64,000 bases of DNA from Closterium sp. Naga37s-1 (taxonomy: Eukaryota; Streptophyta; Zygnematophyceae; Desmidiales; Closteriaceae), in contig CANJKZ010000960.1 in NCBI GenBank assembly GCA_947471745.1, forward strand, positions 1,054,001 to 1,118,000. The letters are read 5' to 3'. The notes under the pieces were generated by a model that was given only the letters and a program-made list of their open reading frames with translations, searched no databases and was not told the DNA's origin. Positions within the stretch are counted from its first letter, which is position 1. Each line of letters begins with the position of its first letter. Position numbers and translations under genes: made by a program. Below are positions 1 to 12,218 of this stretch, one piece after another.

Positions 1-115
1 CCATCCACTTAGTGAAGCCAAAGAGCAATGATGACAGATGGCTTGTAATAGGTATGCACGGTGAGCCAAAATATTATGAGCACTCGTATTACCCATTACC
101 ACTCTAAACCTTTTT
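1..115. other. AT-rich DNA, no gene seen
   Basis: AT-rich sequence at the window edge with no open frame of note. It may be the tail of a further, more diverged unit of the satellite-like repeat that follows, but I could not align it convincingly. Confidence 0.4.
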
Positions 116-479
116 TTACCAATACATATCCATTGCTAATGATCCCAAATATGGAGACTTTACCCTAAATATTTTGTACACATTGTCGGTATACAAAAAC
201 GGGAGTTAATATAAATAAATAGGGCCCCAAAACTCCTCATATAGACATGACTAGCTATACTCGGACAGTTTTGACACGTGAAGCGCGCGGACACTTCCTA
301 ATACAATTCAATTGTGAATGATCTCAAACCCGGAAAATCTCCCCTTAATACATAGTATAGGCTCCTGGTAAAAAGAAACGGTAGTTTTATGAAACAAAGA
401 GAGCACAAAACAGTTCATATTGATACGAATGGCTATTCATTAACATATTTGACCTGTTTTACACACGGACGCTTGTTTT
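116..479. repeat. Two diverged ~180-bp satellite-like units
   Basis: A unit starting near 116 (ttaccaatac...) and one starting near 295 (ttcctaatac...) align end to end with the same order of landmarks: aatgatc-caaa, a cc-ttaata block, an acgg-agtt block, ccccaaaactcctcatat versus gcacaaaacagttcatat, and gcggacac-tt versus cacggacgctt. By eye they are about two-thirds identical. The ~180-bp period is typical of plant satellite DNA. Element A1 interrupts the second unit at 480. Two units are too few to prove a long array. Confidence 0.5.
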
Positions 480-611
480 TGCCAAACTCATATATAGCTT
501 ACATTGTGTAGGCTTTAGTGGGCTAGCCCATAAGGGGTACAACCCAATTAGGGTTAGTACTTGTACCCAATTCTTTGCTAGTTCATCCATCCTCGTTCAT
601 TACTTTCAACA
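480..611 (+). repeat. 5' LTR of A1 (132 bp)
   Basis: Begins tgccaaac and ends ttcaaca, directly followed by the primer site. It aligns over its whole length with the LTR at 51803-51933 (shared cccataaggggtacaaccca and tagtacttgtacccaa). Confidence 0.8.
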
Positions 612-666
612 TGGTTTCAGAGCAGGTCCCTCGCTAGGACCGCCCTTCTTTCCTTGGGCCCACCAC
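612..666 (+). promoter_or_regulatory. Primer site, leader hairpin and GGGCCCACCAC motif of A1
   Basis: TGGTTTCAGAGC at 612 is one base change and close to the usual initiator-tRNA-Met primer site TGGTATCAGAGC. It is followed by a hairpin, GGTCC/GGACC (625-641), a pyrimidine-rich run, and GGGCCCACCAC at 656-666. The same order is found after the LTRs at 45048, 51933 and 56632. The primer-site role is established for the family. The role of the hairpin and motif is inference. Confidence 0.65.
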
Positions 667-1230
667 CTGCTGCCCTGCGAATAGCCCCTTGGCCCGTCGA
701 CCCCTAGGCCCGTCGCGCCCCTTAGGACCGTCGCGCCCCCACGGCCCTGTTTTCCTAGGCCCGTCGCGCTCCACGGCCCCGCTTTCCTAGGCCCGTCACG
801 CCCCTCGGCCCCTTCGCCCCTAGGCCCCGGCCCCTTGGCCCGTCGCGCCCCTCACGGCCCCGGTTCCTGCCTTTCGCGCCCCTAGGCCCGTCCCGCCCCT
901 AGGCCAGTCGCGCCCCACAGCCCCGTTCCTGCCCGTCGCGCCCCTAGGCCTCGGTCCTGGCCCTTCGCACTTCTAGGCCCGTCGCGCCCCCCCCACTCAG
1001 GCCCTGGTTCCTGCCCGTCGCGCCCCTAGGCCCGTCACGTCCCAAGGCCCCGGTTCCGGCCCGTCACGCCCCCAGGCCCCTTGACCCGCGCCCGTGACCC
1101 GCAACCCAGGCCCCTCGGCCCTAGGCACCTCGGCCCCCAGGCCCCTTGGCCCCTAGCCTCGGCCCCTCGGCCCCCGCTCTTCGTGTTTGGCCCCTCGGCC
1201 CCTAGGCCCCTCGACCCCTTCTGCTACTAG
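667..1230 (+). repeat. GC-rich leader repeats of A1
   Basis: A degenerate short tandem repeat built on CCCGTCGCGCCCCTAGGC, filling the untranslated stretch between primer site and gag. It is not coding in any convincing frame. Confidence 0.75.
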
Positions 1231-1306
1231 TGACACTTCTCCTGCTGCTACAGCGGCTACTACTGCTGCTACTGCTGCTACTGTTGCTCCTGCATACTGT
1301 GCCACT

Positions 1307-4300
1307 ATGGCCTCACTTCGAGTTCTCGCATTCGATCATGAGGGTAGACCGGTTCAGTTTGACACGTGGCTCGACGACCTGCAGCTGTACCTATTGAGCG
1401 ATATTAAGGACGGTGTTTCCCTGTTAGACCACGTGTCCGGTGCCACAGCTGACAGTGCCACTGCTGCTGTAGGCCGCCTGCTTCTGCCCTACCTGTTCCC
1501 CGAGCTGTCCGCCTTTGCCACAGTCGAGGACCTTGGTTTCCCACCATCGCGCTAGCGACGCTCGCTACCGCGCTGCCGTCCCTGCTGAGTTCCTTGACAA
1601 GAACCAGCCCCCGATGTTCATCACCCTCTACTTCATAGTCACTCGCCTCCCTGACTCTCTTCGCTCTGTCAGGGACCACTTCCTCTCTCTTGACCCCACC
1701 TCCCTCACTGTTGACCTCCTCGAGCAGCATCTCCTCGCAGCTGAGACTAGTGCAGTTGCTGTAGGTGCTGCTCGTGGCACTCCGCGCCCGCCCTTCTTTG
1801 AGGGGTGCTCCCCCTCCCCCGTTGCCCCCTCCTACGCCTCTGCTGCTGCTGCAAACATCTCTGACGTCGGGGCTGCTTCTGCTAGTGCGAAGCGACGCAG
1901 CGGCAAGGGCAAGGGTGGCAAGGGTGGTGGAGGTGGCAGCGGCGGTGGTGGAGGTGGCAGCGGGAGTAGTGGTGGGGGCAGCAATGGAGGTGGTGGCGGC
2001 GGTGCGACAGGTGGAGGGAGTGGGGGCTCTGGTGGCGGCGGTGGAGGCAACGGTGGGAGTGGTGGCGGTGGCGGCAGTGGGACTGGTGGTGGTGGGACTG
2101 GAGCTCGGGGTGTTGGTTCTGGAGGTGGCCAGCGTCAGCAGCAGCAGTGTCGGAGTGAGACCCAGTCGCCCCAGCAGCTTTGTGAGTGGTTTTTGCGTGG
2201 GGCATCTGGGGGTAGTTGCCCGTATGTCATTCGCACGGGTGACCGTGCTGGTCAAACTTGCGGGCGGCTTCACACTCAGCACCGCTGCTTCTCCCGCCTT
2301 GACAACGCTTGGCGTGCTGAGTTTGGTGACGACGTCGAGCTCCCTCGCTGGGTGGATCTGCTTAGGTCTAGGATTGCTATCTTTGACCTAGACTTTGATG
2401 CTATTCTTTCTGCTATGTATGCTTTGTCTGTTAGTGCTGAGGGTGACTGTTACCGGTGTGTGCTGCCTGATTTAGGTATAGCTGCTGCTGGTCTAGGTGC
2501 TAGTGAGACTGGTACTCTCCCTGGTACTGCGCCTGCTCAAACCTTGCACACCTTCACGCTTAACTCAGGCGCCTCTGCTTGTTTCTTTCGTGACTGCACC
2601 ACTCGCACTCCTCTCTCTAAACCTGTCCCGGTCCGACTGGCTGACCCCTCTGGGGGCCCGGTTGTGGCCCGTTCCTCCACTGTCCTCCCGTGTCCGGCGG
2701 TTGCGTCCGGCTCACTGTCCGATCTTCACCTCCCCTCGTTCTCTACGAACTTGGTGAGTACCGCTGCCCTCCATGATGCGATGGTCACTACCACCACTCC
2801 TGGGGGTCGGCGTGTGACGATCTGCACGTGCACACGGACGGGGCGTCACCTGGCTACGTTCACTAGTCGGCCAGGGTCGACTCTGTACACACTGGCTACC
2901 GAGCCTCCTCTGATAGCTGCCTCTTGCTCGTGTCGCCTCCTGTCGCACCAGACTCTTCTGTGGCACCACCGCTTGGGTCACCCCTCCCTGCCACGCCTTC
3001 GTGGCATGCACTCTCGTCTTCTTGTCTCTGGTCTTCCCAGGTCCTTGCCTCCCTTGCCGCCCTCCCCTGCCCCGCCCTACCTTCCTTGCGTCGAGGGGCG
3101 GCAGCGCGCCGCTCCTCACTCCTCCTCGTTTCCCCCCACGATTGCTCCCCTGCAGACAATCCACATGGACATGTGGGGCCCAGCCCGCGTCAGTGGACAG
3201 AGCCGCGAGCGCTACTTTCTGCTGGTGGTCGATGACTACACGCGGTACACCATGGTCTTCCCCTTGCGCAGCAAGAGTCAGGTCGTTGATGTCTTGATCC
3301 CTTGGATCCGCACGGTCCATCTCCAGCTCCACAAGCGTTTTGGCCAGGACCTTCTTGTCTTACGTCTGCACTCTGACAGAGGTGGTGAGTTCTCCTCCGA
3401 CCTCTTGCGGGACTTTTGTGGTGGGGAGGGCATTCTCCAGTCGTTCACACTTCCGGACTCCGCTCAGCAAAATGGGATTGCTGAGCGCCACATTGGCTTA
3501 GTCATGGAGGTCGCTCGTACCTCCATGATCCATGTGGCTGCTCCCCATTTTCTGTGGCCGTTTGCGGTCCGGTACGCTGCGCATCAGCTCAACCTCTGGC
3601 CCCGTGTCTCCTTGCCGGAGACCTCGCCCACACTGCGTTGGACGGGGAAGGTTGGCGATGCGTCGGTGTTCCGAGTCTGGGGATCTCATGCCTTTGTTCG
3701 CGCTACGGTCGCGAACAAGCTCTCCCCCCGTGCTATCCCCTGCGTCTTCCTTGGCTTTGTCCCTGACGCGCCTGGCTGGCAGTTTTACCACCCCACCACG
3801 CGCCGTATCTTCCCCTCTCAGGACGTCACGTTTGACGAGTCGGTTCCTTTTTACCGTCTCTTCCCCTACCTCTCTGCCCCTCCCCTGCCTCCGCCGCTCT
3901 TCCTTGCTCCCGGTCCCCCTCTGGTAGACCCCCTCCTACCCCAGGGTCCTTCTCCCTCAGGTGTGTCTCATGTAGACCCTCTCCCTGGTCCTGCGCCTGT
4001 TCAGGTAGCTGTCGGCTCAGGTGCTCCTTGAGGTGCTGCGTCTGGGGGTGCTGCGTCGGGGGGGTGCGGAGCCTGGGGGTGCGGAGTCTGAGGGTGCTGA
4101 GACTGGGGGTGATGAGCCTTGGGGTGTTGAGATTGGGGGTGTTGAGTCTGGGGGTGCTGCGTCGGAGGGTGCGGAGTCTGGTGGTGTTGAGCCTCAGGGT
4201 GCTGCTTCGTCTGGAGGTTCTGCTGGTGCTTCGCCGAGACTGTCTCCACAGCAGCTGCGTGAGTGGTTTGTTTGGCGCGCACGCCTTCAGAGTGGAGCTA

Positions 4301-5073
4301 CCGGAGCTGGAGGTGCTGGAGCTGCTGGAGTTGGAGGTGCCGGAGTTACTGCTGGAGCTGGTGTTACTGGAGGTACTGCGACCACTGGTCCTGGAGGTGC
4401 TCGTACCCGGGGTACTGGAGCTGCCGGGACTGGTGGTGTTGAGGGTGCTCGAGCTGGAGACCCTACGGAGTCTGGAGCTACGGGTGCTGGCGGCTCTGGC
4501 GCTGGTGGCGCTGGAGCTGGAGGAGCTGGAGTTGGAGGAGCTGGAGATGGAGGCACTGGCGCAGGAGGCGCTGGAGTTGGAGGCCCTGGTGTTGGAGGTG
4601 CTGGAGCTGGAGGAGCTGGAGCTGTTGACCCTGGTGGCGCTGTGCGGCCGCGACCGTACTTCGTTCCCCTGCTTCAGCAGGTTCTTGGTACCTCGTCTTC
4701 TACTGGCCTTACTCCTCCCCTCTTGTGTCCCTCGCCTGACAAGTCGCAGCCGCCGTTACAGCCGGCCTCTCCACTGCCTGCTCCTTCTCCTTACACTGAG
4801 CAGTCCGGCGGTCTTACAGAGCGTTGTGAGCCTGCGTCTCGTCCTGTCTTGCGTGTTCGCACTGCTCGTCGTGTTCCTTGTTCGCGTCCTCCTCATGTCC
4901 CTGGCACGCACGCTATGACCATTCATCCTTCCAGTGTTCCCCTGCGTGTTCCTCTGCCTACTCCTCTTGAGTCCTCTCTTTATGAGGTCCCTGACCCTGA
5001 GTCTGACTGCGCCTGTGCTGCCAGTCCCACTGTCTCTCGTCTCCTCGCCACTGCTATCACAGACCCTTCGTTT
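1307..5073 (+). pseudogene. A1 gag-pol remnant (gag, protease, integrase)
   Basis: Gag starts MASLRVLAFDHEGRPVQFDT at 1307. It carries a poly-glycine stretch (about 1900-2115) and a zinc-knuckle-like C-x13-C-x3-H-x4-C motif at 2217-2288. The protease region has an L-N-S-G-A-S box near 2560. Pre-integrase (HHRLGHPSLPRLRG) is near 2960. The integrase core lies at 3160-3490, with HMDMWG, HSDRGGEF and NGIAERH carrying the D, D and E positions, and the copia GKVGD/GFVPDAPGWQFY region follows. A long repetitive linker (4030-4650), rich in G, A, E and S, precedes the reverse transcriptase region. It is broken and is interrupted by C1. Confidence 0.8.
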
Positions 5074-6068
5074 TGTTGTGCCAAAGCACTATAGTGGCAC
5101 GGTCATCGCACTCCCATTCCGCCTACAAGCGTGCTCAGCTTCTGGAATTTTGTGGGGAGGTGCTTCAACATGTGTTCTTCAAACCCTCAAAGTTTCAGAT
5201 TTTTTTAAGCAGTTTACAAGGCATGGCAATGTTTTTAGTTTCAAGACTTATGGCATCCCGGAAGTGTGTGTTACTCTTTTTTGGTAACACCCAAGTTCAC
5301 CATTTCGGCTGCTGACTCATCTACCGTGCTCTGATTGGTCTGAAAATCGATGTCGCAGTCTTTTGCCGTGTTTTGCAGATGGTCACCGAGTTTCAGGACA
5401 ACCCAGCATCGGAGCAGCACGTGACATCTGTCGAAAGTTACTGTTCCGTAGTCATGGGGCACTGTTGGCAGCATTTCCCTTGCCACCCTTTCATTGTTCT
5501 CATGCCAATGGTGCCGGGATAGAGAATGAGACAAGATTTACAGGTCGTCAAGTGGGATTCTACCACCCTCCTTTTGAGAAGTGTGGTCTTCCTGGAAGCA
5601 GCTTGCAAGAGGGTGCAAGTGGGAAGACAAGCTGACTCATGGTTGGCTTGACTCACTATTGGTAGCCTTGAGTACAGCTCTGAATATCCAAGTGTGGTTG
5701 GCTTTGCTGACCTAGCTAGGACGTTTCCCATCCTTCTCTAGCCTTTCTCCCCTAGGAATCAACCCTCTCTGAGTTCCCAGGATGGTCCCAACCCCTTAAG
5801 AGTCCCCTAGGCAATGTTGTACTAACCACGTTTTCAGCCAAGCTTACGTTGTCGTTCACTGCGTAGCGCATAAACCTCGTATGTTATGCAAGCAATATAC
5901 CGTTGGAAAGCAGACACTTGAAGCTAACGTTTCTCCAAGTTTCAGCCTCGTATGTTATTCGAGCTGATCGTGACGGCGTTTTGAACAGAGGCGGTTCGAA
6001 GTCATCTGATTCTGCTTAGGCGGTTTCAAGGGCATCCGCAACCCCTAAGTGGACTCTAGACTATAACA
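5074..6068 (+). repeat. 5' LTR of C1 (995 bp)
   Basis: Begins tgttgtgccaaagcac and ends ctataaca. It matches, in reverse complement, both LTRs of C2 (1017 and 1018 bp) and the truncated copy at 28241-28605. Its start lies inside the A1 pol region, so it marks the insertion point of C1. Confidence 0.88.
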
Positions 6069-6107
6069 AGTGGTATCAGAGCGGTTCTTCTCTGTTCCTG
6101 GATCAAT

Positions 6108-9100
6108 ATGGAGGCTGAAGGTTCTGCTCCAGCTGGTCCTAGTGGCATTGGTGGCGTGAGAGGCGCTGGGGAAGCAGGAAGAGGCGGTGCAGGCGGATCT
6201 GCACCAATAGCATCCGTTTAAACACCAGCCAAGGATGATGTGAAGGCATTCAACCTAGAGAAGTTCTTTGGGGAGGATTGGGCATCATGGAGCTTCAGTA
6301 TGGAGCTCCTATTTAACCATTATGGGCTGCTTGAAGTGATGGATGGAGAATTGAAGAGGTCTGCGAGCGAAGGAGCGACCAAGGAATGGGATCGCCGATC
6401 CAAGGATGGATTCTTCCTTCTCTCTCAGTGCCTCTCATCCAACCAGCTGTTGGTGTAGACTACCCTGAGAAGATAAAGTGCTACAAAGCTCTCTCTCTAC
6501 TGCCGGAGTCGTGGGGCCCCTTGGTGGTCAACCTCAATGGCATGAAGGACTCATGGTCCCTTGAGTGGATCCGTGCTCAAGTCCTTCAAGAGGAGTTTCG
6601 GAGGAAGGAGCTGACTGCCGCTGCCAGTGAAGGTGGAGGCTCTGCCTACGGCATGAAAGGCTTCAAAGGACATGGCAGCAAGAAAGGCAAGGCCAAGGAA
6701 GGCTCTAGAGGGGAGCATTATTTGGGAGGGAAGTGTGGCAACAAGGGAGGCAAGCGGTGTGGCGACGAGTGTTGGTATTGCCATGTGGAAGGTCACCCAT
6801 GGTTTAAGTGCCGCAAGCTACCTGACGGTTGGAGGCCTGGTCAGCCATCAATTGAAGGCTCTAAGGGTGTTCATGGAGCTATGGGAGAAGGCATGGGCAG
6901 TGAGGAGGGCGATGGAGGTGCCGGCGGACATGGCGGCATGTTCTACCATGTAAGAGAGGCATGCTCCGAGGACATGGTTGTACTGGCCAGCAAGGTTGCT
7001 CTTCACCGTTCCTCCCATTGGGTCATCGACACGGGAGCCTTCATGACCATGACCAACCGAGAGGATCTGCTGGATGAATTCAGGCCATCAAAGGCAGCCA
7101 CCCTTGTTTCAGCCACCGGCCAAGTTGTACCCGTGCGTGGCGAGGGGAGAGCCATGTTTATGGGTGCGGATGGGAGGCTTGTGGGGCTGAAGCATGTTCT
7201 TCTTGTCCCTGGACTATGTGCCAACCTTCTCTCTACCAAGGCATTGAGTGAGGCAGGGATGAAGATGGAGATGATGGGCACAAAGGTGTTCAAGGCAACT
7301 CTGGATGGGCGCGTGTTGTGGGACCTCCGAGGCGGCAAGGACATGCACCGGTCCATGTGGGAGATACCGGTGCTGCCATGGAAGGAGGCAGCTGCGCGCT
7401 TGGCTGCTGAAGCTGTAAGAGGAGGGCATGCAAGCCACGTAACCAGTGGAGGAGGTGGTGATGGCAGTGATGGTGGGCTGCTTGTGCATGGGGGGGGTGC
7501 TCTACCAAGTGTAACTCCTAGCACGGGTGATACAGATTGGCTCACCGCACACCGTCGCTTTGGCCACGTGGCGCTACCTCAGTTACAGCAGCTGTTTGAG
7601 GAAATAGTCAAGGGGCTGAGGATAAAGGGGGAGCCCAAGGAGGTGGGCTCTTGTGAGACTTGCTTGACCAGCAAGTTCTCACGATTTCCCTTCCATTCGA
7701 CGGTGGAGTAGTCAAGTGACCCGGTGGAGCTCGTGCATGTGGATCTTGTGGGGCCCATGAAGGTGAATGGAGATGGTGGGGCCCTGTATTCCATGACTAT
7801 GGTGGATGATTACACAAGGCTCACTTGGTCTTTTCCAATTGCAAAGAAGTGTGATGCTGCAAGGGTCGTCATTGAAGAGTGGCTGCCCATGGTGGAGCGA
7901 GAGAGCGGCAAGTGGGTGAAGGCGATTCGTAGCGACCGTGGTGGGGAGTTTTTGGGAGCAGAGTTCCGGAGCTGGTTGAAGCGGCACGGCATCAAGCAGC
8001 AGCTCACCACGGCCTATACCCCTCAGTCCAACAATGTGGCAGAGAGAGCGAACCGGACCATCATAGAGGGCGGGAGAACGATATTGGTGGACTCGGGTTT
8101 ACCCTTGCGGTTCTGGCCCCTCGCTATTCGTCATGCTACCGTCATCAAGAACCGGGTGTTGACTCATGTGGGAGGTCAGCATTGGGTCCCTATGGAGAAG
8201 TGGAGTGGCAAGAAGCCCCTGGTTGACATGCTTCGTGTCTTCGGGTGCATGGGGCTCGTGCATGTCCCTAAGGAGAAGCGTGACAAGCTTCAAGCGGTGG
8301 CGGTGTGGGCTGTTCATTTAGGTCTTGCACAGGGGAGCAAGGGCTGGCTCATGTGGGACCCAAAATCCAACACCGTCTTCACCACCAGAGATGCCAAGTT
8401 CATGGAGGGGCTCATGTTCAAGGAGTGGTCGGAGCGGGGGAGGAGCAAGGTCACCATTCCGCTTGGAAAGGAGGTGGGAACGAACGACCCACTTCTCATT
8501 CCCATCGAGTTCTCCTCATCTTCAGAGTTGACAGATGTGTCACATGACTTGGGAGGTGCTGAAGGGGAGGCAGCAGATGTGGAAGAAGTAATGCAGCAAG
8601 GGGAGGCCCCTGTAGCTGAGAGAGGTGATATCGAGGAGGAGGTGCAGCAGCCTACACCATCCACTAAGCTTCCACCAAGGCGCACAACCCAAGGGAAGCG
8701 TGATGCTGTCCGTGGTGGAGCCAAGGAAGGAGCAGCCAAGGAGAGGCCCAAGAGAGCTGCCCACCCAAGGGATTTCCTCAAGTATGAAAGGCTTGGGGTT
8801 CCCAAGGCATTGCTGGTCCAGGAGGAGGAAGATGAGGAGGAGAAGGGAGCCGAGGGGGAGATGGAGCAGATTTGTTGCTTTGGCGTCAACTTACCTCATG
8901 AGCCGGCGTCAATGGAGGAAGCTCTCGCTGGAGATGATCGAGAGGCGTGGCTGGCTTCAAGGGAGGATGAGTTCTAGAGCCACATGGAGAATGAAACATG
9001 GACCCTTACAAATCTGCCCCCAGGAAGGAAGGCGTTGGACTGCACGTGGGTGTTACGTGTGAAGACCGATGCGCAGGGGAGGTTGCAGAGGCGAAAGACA

Positions 9101-9680
9101 AGGCTTGTGATCAAAGGCTTTCAGCAGAGGGAGGGGATTGACTTTCAAGAGGTGTTTGCTCCTGTTACCAAGGCTCCTATGCTCCGGTTGTTGCTAGCAG
9201 CCGCTGCCATTTGTGGCTGGAAGGTGGAGCAAATGGATGTGAAGACGGCGTTCCTCTATGGCGTGGTAGATGAGGAGATCTATATGAAGCAGCCAGAGAG
9301 GTACGACGATGGGAGCGGACGTGTTTGCAGGCTCAACAAGGCCATCTATGGCCTCAAACAAGCTCCAAGGTGCTGGTATGCAAGGCTGGTGGAGGCGTTG
9401 GAGGCACTTGGCTTCAAAGTTAGCGGGTGCGACGAGAGTCTCTTCACGACCAAGGGGGAGGAGGAGAAGGTATTTCTCCTTGTCTACGTCGATGACATCC
9501 TCCTCTTCTCTCCATCCCTAGAGAGGATCAAGGAGGTGCAAGGGAAGCTGAAGGAGACCTTTCAATGCAAGGCCCATGGACCAGTGGGGTATTACCTTGG
9601 TCTTCACGTGGAGCGGGACAAGGTGAAGGGATGCTTGAGGCTTCACCAACACAAGTACCTTCAAGCCAAGTATAGGCGAG
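6108..9680 (+). pseudogene. C1 gag-pol remnant
   Basis: Gag begins MEAEGSAPAG and contains the copia gag core (AFNLEKFFGEDWASWSF). The knuckle is classic C-x2-C-x4-H-x4-C (CWYCHVEGHPWFKC). Protease carries HWVIDTGAFMT. Integrase has VHVDLVGPMK, IRSDRGGEF and the SNNVAERANRT block. Reverse transcriptase has KAIYGLKQAPRCWYARL and VYVDDILLF. Broken in several places, with no RNase H end. Confidence 0.82.
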
Positions 9681-12184
9681 CTTGTTGTGCCGAAGATGCT
9701 TAGGCACGAGCGCCATGCACATGCACCCGAACACCCGAAGCATATCCACCTTTGGCTTCCTTCCAATCCACTCCACATAGGGCACCCATTTGTCTGCTCC
9801 CACATGAGTCAAAGCTCTGTTCTTGCCCACACACGCACTCCGCACCGCATCAGGCCAGAAATAGTTGGGTAGCCCGGCTTCAATGAGCAACCCGCGCGCC
9901 GTCTCCGTGATTGTCCGGTTCGCTCGCTCGGCGATGCCATTCATTGCAGGGGAGTATGGCATGGTGAGGGAATGCCTTATGCCATTCTTCTTCAACCACA
10001 ATGAGAACTCCTTGCTCAGGAACTCTACCCCTCGATCGGTGCGAATTGCCTTCACTAACCGGTCTTGTTGCCGCTCCACCATCGGCAACCAATCGCTCTT
10101 CACCGTTTCAGCCACGTCACTCTTCTTGGACAGCACGTACACCCAAGTCATCCGAGTGTAGACGTCCACAATGGTGAGAAAGTACTCAGATCTAGCAGCT
10201 CCAAGCTTCAGGGGGGCCACCACGTCCATCACCACCTCATCAAGTGGTGCCTTGGCCGTTGCCTCCGAACTAGAGAACGGGTAACGGGTGAACTTGGCTT
10301 GCATGCACGTCGGGCAGCCAAGTACCTCATCGGGCTCCCCCTTCACACGTATGCCAGCAACCATCTCATTCTTCACTAGCTGCTGCAAGATGGGCAGGGC
10401 CACATGCCCCATTCGCCGATGCAAGGTGAGCCAATCACACTCTCCCGTAGCCGAAGTCGGATTGGAGAATGCCGCACTCGCAATAGTGCCCCACATGTTC
10501 TCTCCGTACTCCTCCTCCGCTGCTGCTTTGGGGTTCTCCTCATCCTTGTGCTGCTTCTTGGCTGCTGCACCTCTCTCCTTGTGTTCACCGAGCTTGCTGG
10601 TCCCTCCAAGATTGCACTTCTTGGACTTAATCTCCTTAGCGCGACCGTTCGCGCCATCGCCGCTACCAACCGCTTCACCCTTGGTGCTGATGCTTGCTGC
10701 CACGTGCCTCTCCTTAGGCTTGGGGACCATAGGGATCTGCCACATCTTGTTGTAGAAATCCCTATCCTCGTGAAGGTCCCAAAGAATCCGCTCGCCAAGC
10801 CTCGCGGTGTAGGTCTTAGCTCCCTTCGAGCTCGTGTCCATGCCGGCCTTTTGCAACCGCCGCACCGAAATCAGGTTGGCAGCAAGGTTGGGCACCCAAA
10901 GCACGTTCTTGAGGCCCACCATGTTCCCATCAGCACCCTTGAACATGGCCTTGCCCATGCCTTTCACCTCTGCTCGCTGCCCCAAAGCCGATGTCACATG
11001 CTTCACCGGTGACGGCTCAAGTTCGGTGAGCAAGTCCGCACGAGGTGTCATGCTATAGGTAGCGCCGCTATCGATCACCCAATAGTCCAGGGAGTGTAGG
11101 GTCACCTTCCCCACAGCTGCTGGCTCCTCAAAGCCTTCATCCTTCTCTGGACCAGCCGGTGCTTGCGTGGACACGAAGAAGAATTGACCCGGAAAGCGAT
11201 CGTCCCTCGACTCGCTCTCGTTGCCGGCACTCTTCATACTTGCAGCACCACCTCCGCGACCGCCACGGCCTCCACGGCCTCTTCCTCTCCCTCCCCCTGC
11301 TTCTCTACCCTCTTGGCCTTGAGCAGGAGTCCATCCATCAGGGAGCTTGTAGCAATCGCGCCACATATGTCCGCTCTTGTGACATTTGTGGCACTCGCCG
11401 TCGAATCGGCCGCGACCGCGTCCGTAGCTCTTGTTGTCGCTGCCGTATCCGCCACTCCCGCGGCCTCCATTGAAGTTGTTGCTGCCAAATCTGCCTCCCC
11501 CTCGTCCTCTGCCCCTTCCACAGCCATACCCTCGGCCGATGCTTGCTGCCCCGGCGCCATCCGCACTCGCCAACTCACGGCGGCGGAAGTCCTCTTGAAT
11601 GATACCAGCAACTTGGTTTTCTTTTGGAACTCACTATAGTTCAAATCAGCTCCCTCAAGCCGCGTCAATAAGTCGAAGAATTTTTGCACCCCTTCTTCAA
11701 CCGCTTTGTCTTCTTCAATTCGTAGTGCCGCCATTTGCCGCTCCAACACCACCGCTACCGCCGCTGTTGCAAGAGCGTGTACACCCTTGAGAGCAGCCCA
11801 TGCCTTTGGTCCCTTCTCTGGTTCACGCTGGAATGGCTTGATGTGACGGATCTTGCTGCTCCCCAACGCTTGCCCAAGTAGGAGATAGCCTTGTGCGCTC
11901 TTCCGCACACACGGGCTCTTCTCTGGGTCGTTCTCGGGGTGCTTCTCCGTTCCTTCCATCACCTCCAGCAGGTCATAGTGGTCAAAGATGTTCTCCATCT
12001 TGAAGGGCCATTCAGCGAAGTTTTCACCATTGAACTTGTCAAGCCCAAACACCCTAGGCTCATCCCTAGGTGGGCCAAGACTTGGTTGCACGGATGCCAT
12101 GGCTGAATCACGGGGTTGGCCTTGAGCTTGGGCTTCTCCACTGCCACCAGCACCTCTTCCACCCCTTTCCTCAGGTCCAGCCAT
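9680..12184 (-). pseudogene. E1 gag and partial pol remnant
   Basis: Gag starts MAGPEERGGRGAGG and has the gag core VFGLDKFNGENFAEWPFKME. A Gly/Arg-rich tail precedes the zinc knuckle CHKCHKSGHMWRDC (C-x2-C-x4-H-x4-C). Protease has YWVIDSGATYSMTPR. Integrase has VVMDVVAPLK, IRTDRGVEFL and NGIAERANRTI. There are only a few breaks in what remains. No reverse transcriptase is present in this copy. Confidence 0.8.
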
Positions 12185-12218
12185 TGTCGAAACTGCTCCA
12201 AGGGGCTCTGATACCACT
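9680..12218 (-). mobile_element. Ty1/copia element E1 (5' part), tandem to E
   Basis: A minus-strand copia body running down from the shared LTR at 12219-12806: primer site TGGTATCAGAGC (12205-12216), gag from 12184, knuckle at 11352-11393, protease near 11060, integrase about 10430-9860. It stops near 9680 against C1 with no LTR. It is nearly identical to the E body at 26700-28240, which makes it a second copy of the same family in the same orientation. Confidence 0.8.

Larger units (their letters stand above)
480..5073 (+). mobile_element. Ty1/copia element A1 (5' part), interrupted by C1
   Basis: A copia-type LTR retrotransposon fossil of the short-LTR clade. Order: 5' LTR 480-611, primer site and leader signals 612-666, GC-rich leader repeats to about 1230, gag from 1307, protease near 2550, GAG-pre-integrase near 2940, integrase 3160-3830, a low-complexity linker 4030-4650, then the start of the reverse transcriptase region. 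Element C1 is inserted at 5074. The 3' half and 3' LTR are not recognisable in the window. The coding part looks broken in a few places. Age cannot be read without the second LTR, but it predates C1. Confidence 0.85.
5074..9680 (+). mobile_element. Ty1/copia element C1, inserted in A1, 3' end absent
   Basis: A long-LTR copia element. Its 5' LTR (5074-6068) is followed by a canonical primer site TGGTATCAGAGC at 6071, gag from 6108, zinc knuckle at 6770-6811, protease near 7020, integrase 7540-8120 and reverse transcriptase about 8980-9680. It ends without an LTR against the minus-strand element E1 near 9680. It is closely related to C2 (16966-23702). Coding capacity is lost, with roughly five breaks. 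Confidence 0.85.

Noticed and set aside
1404-2282. Long minus-strand frame opposite the A1 gag
   Set aside because: It is the antisense shadow of the glycine-rich gag stretch. Its Thr/Ala/Ser-only composition mirrors the repeat, and it has no domain.
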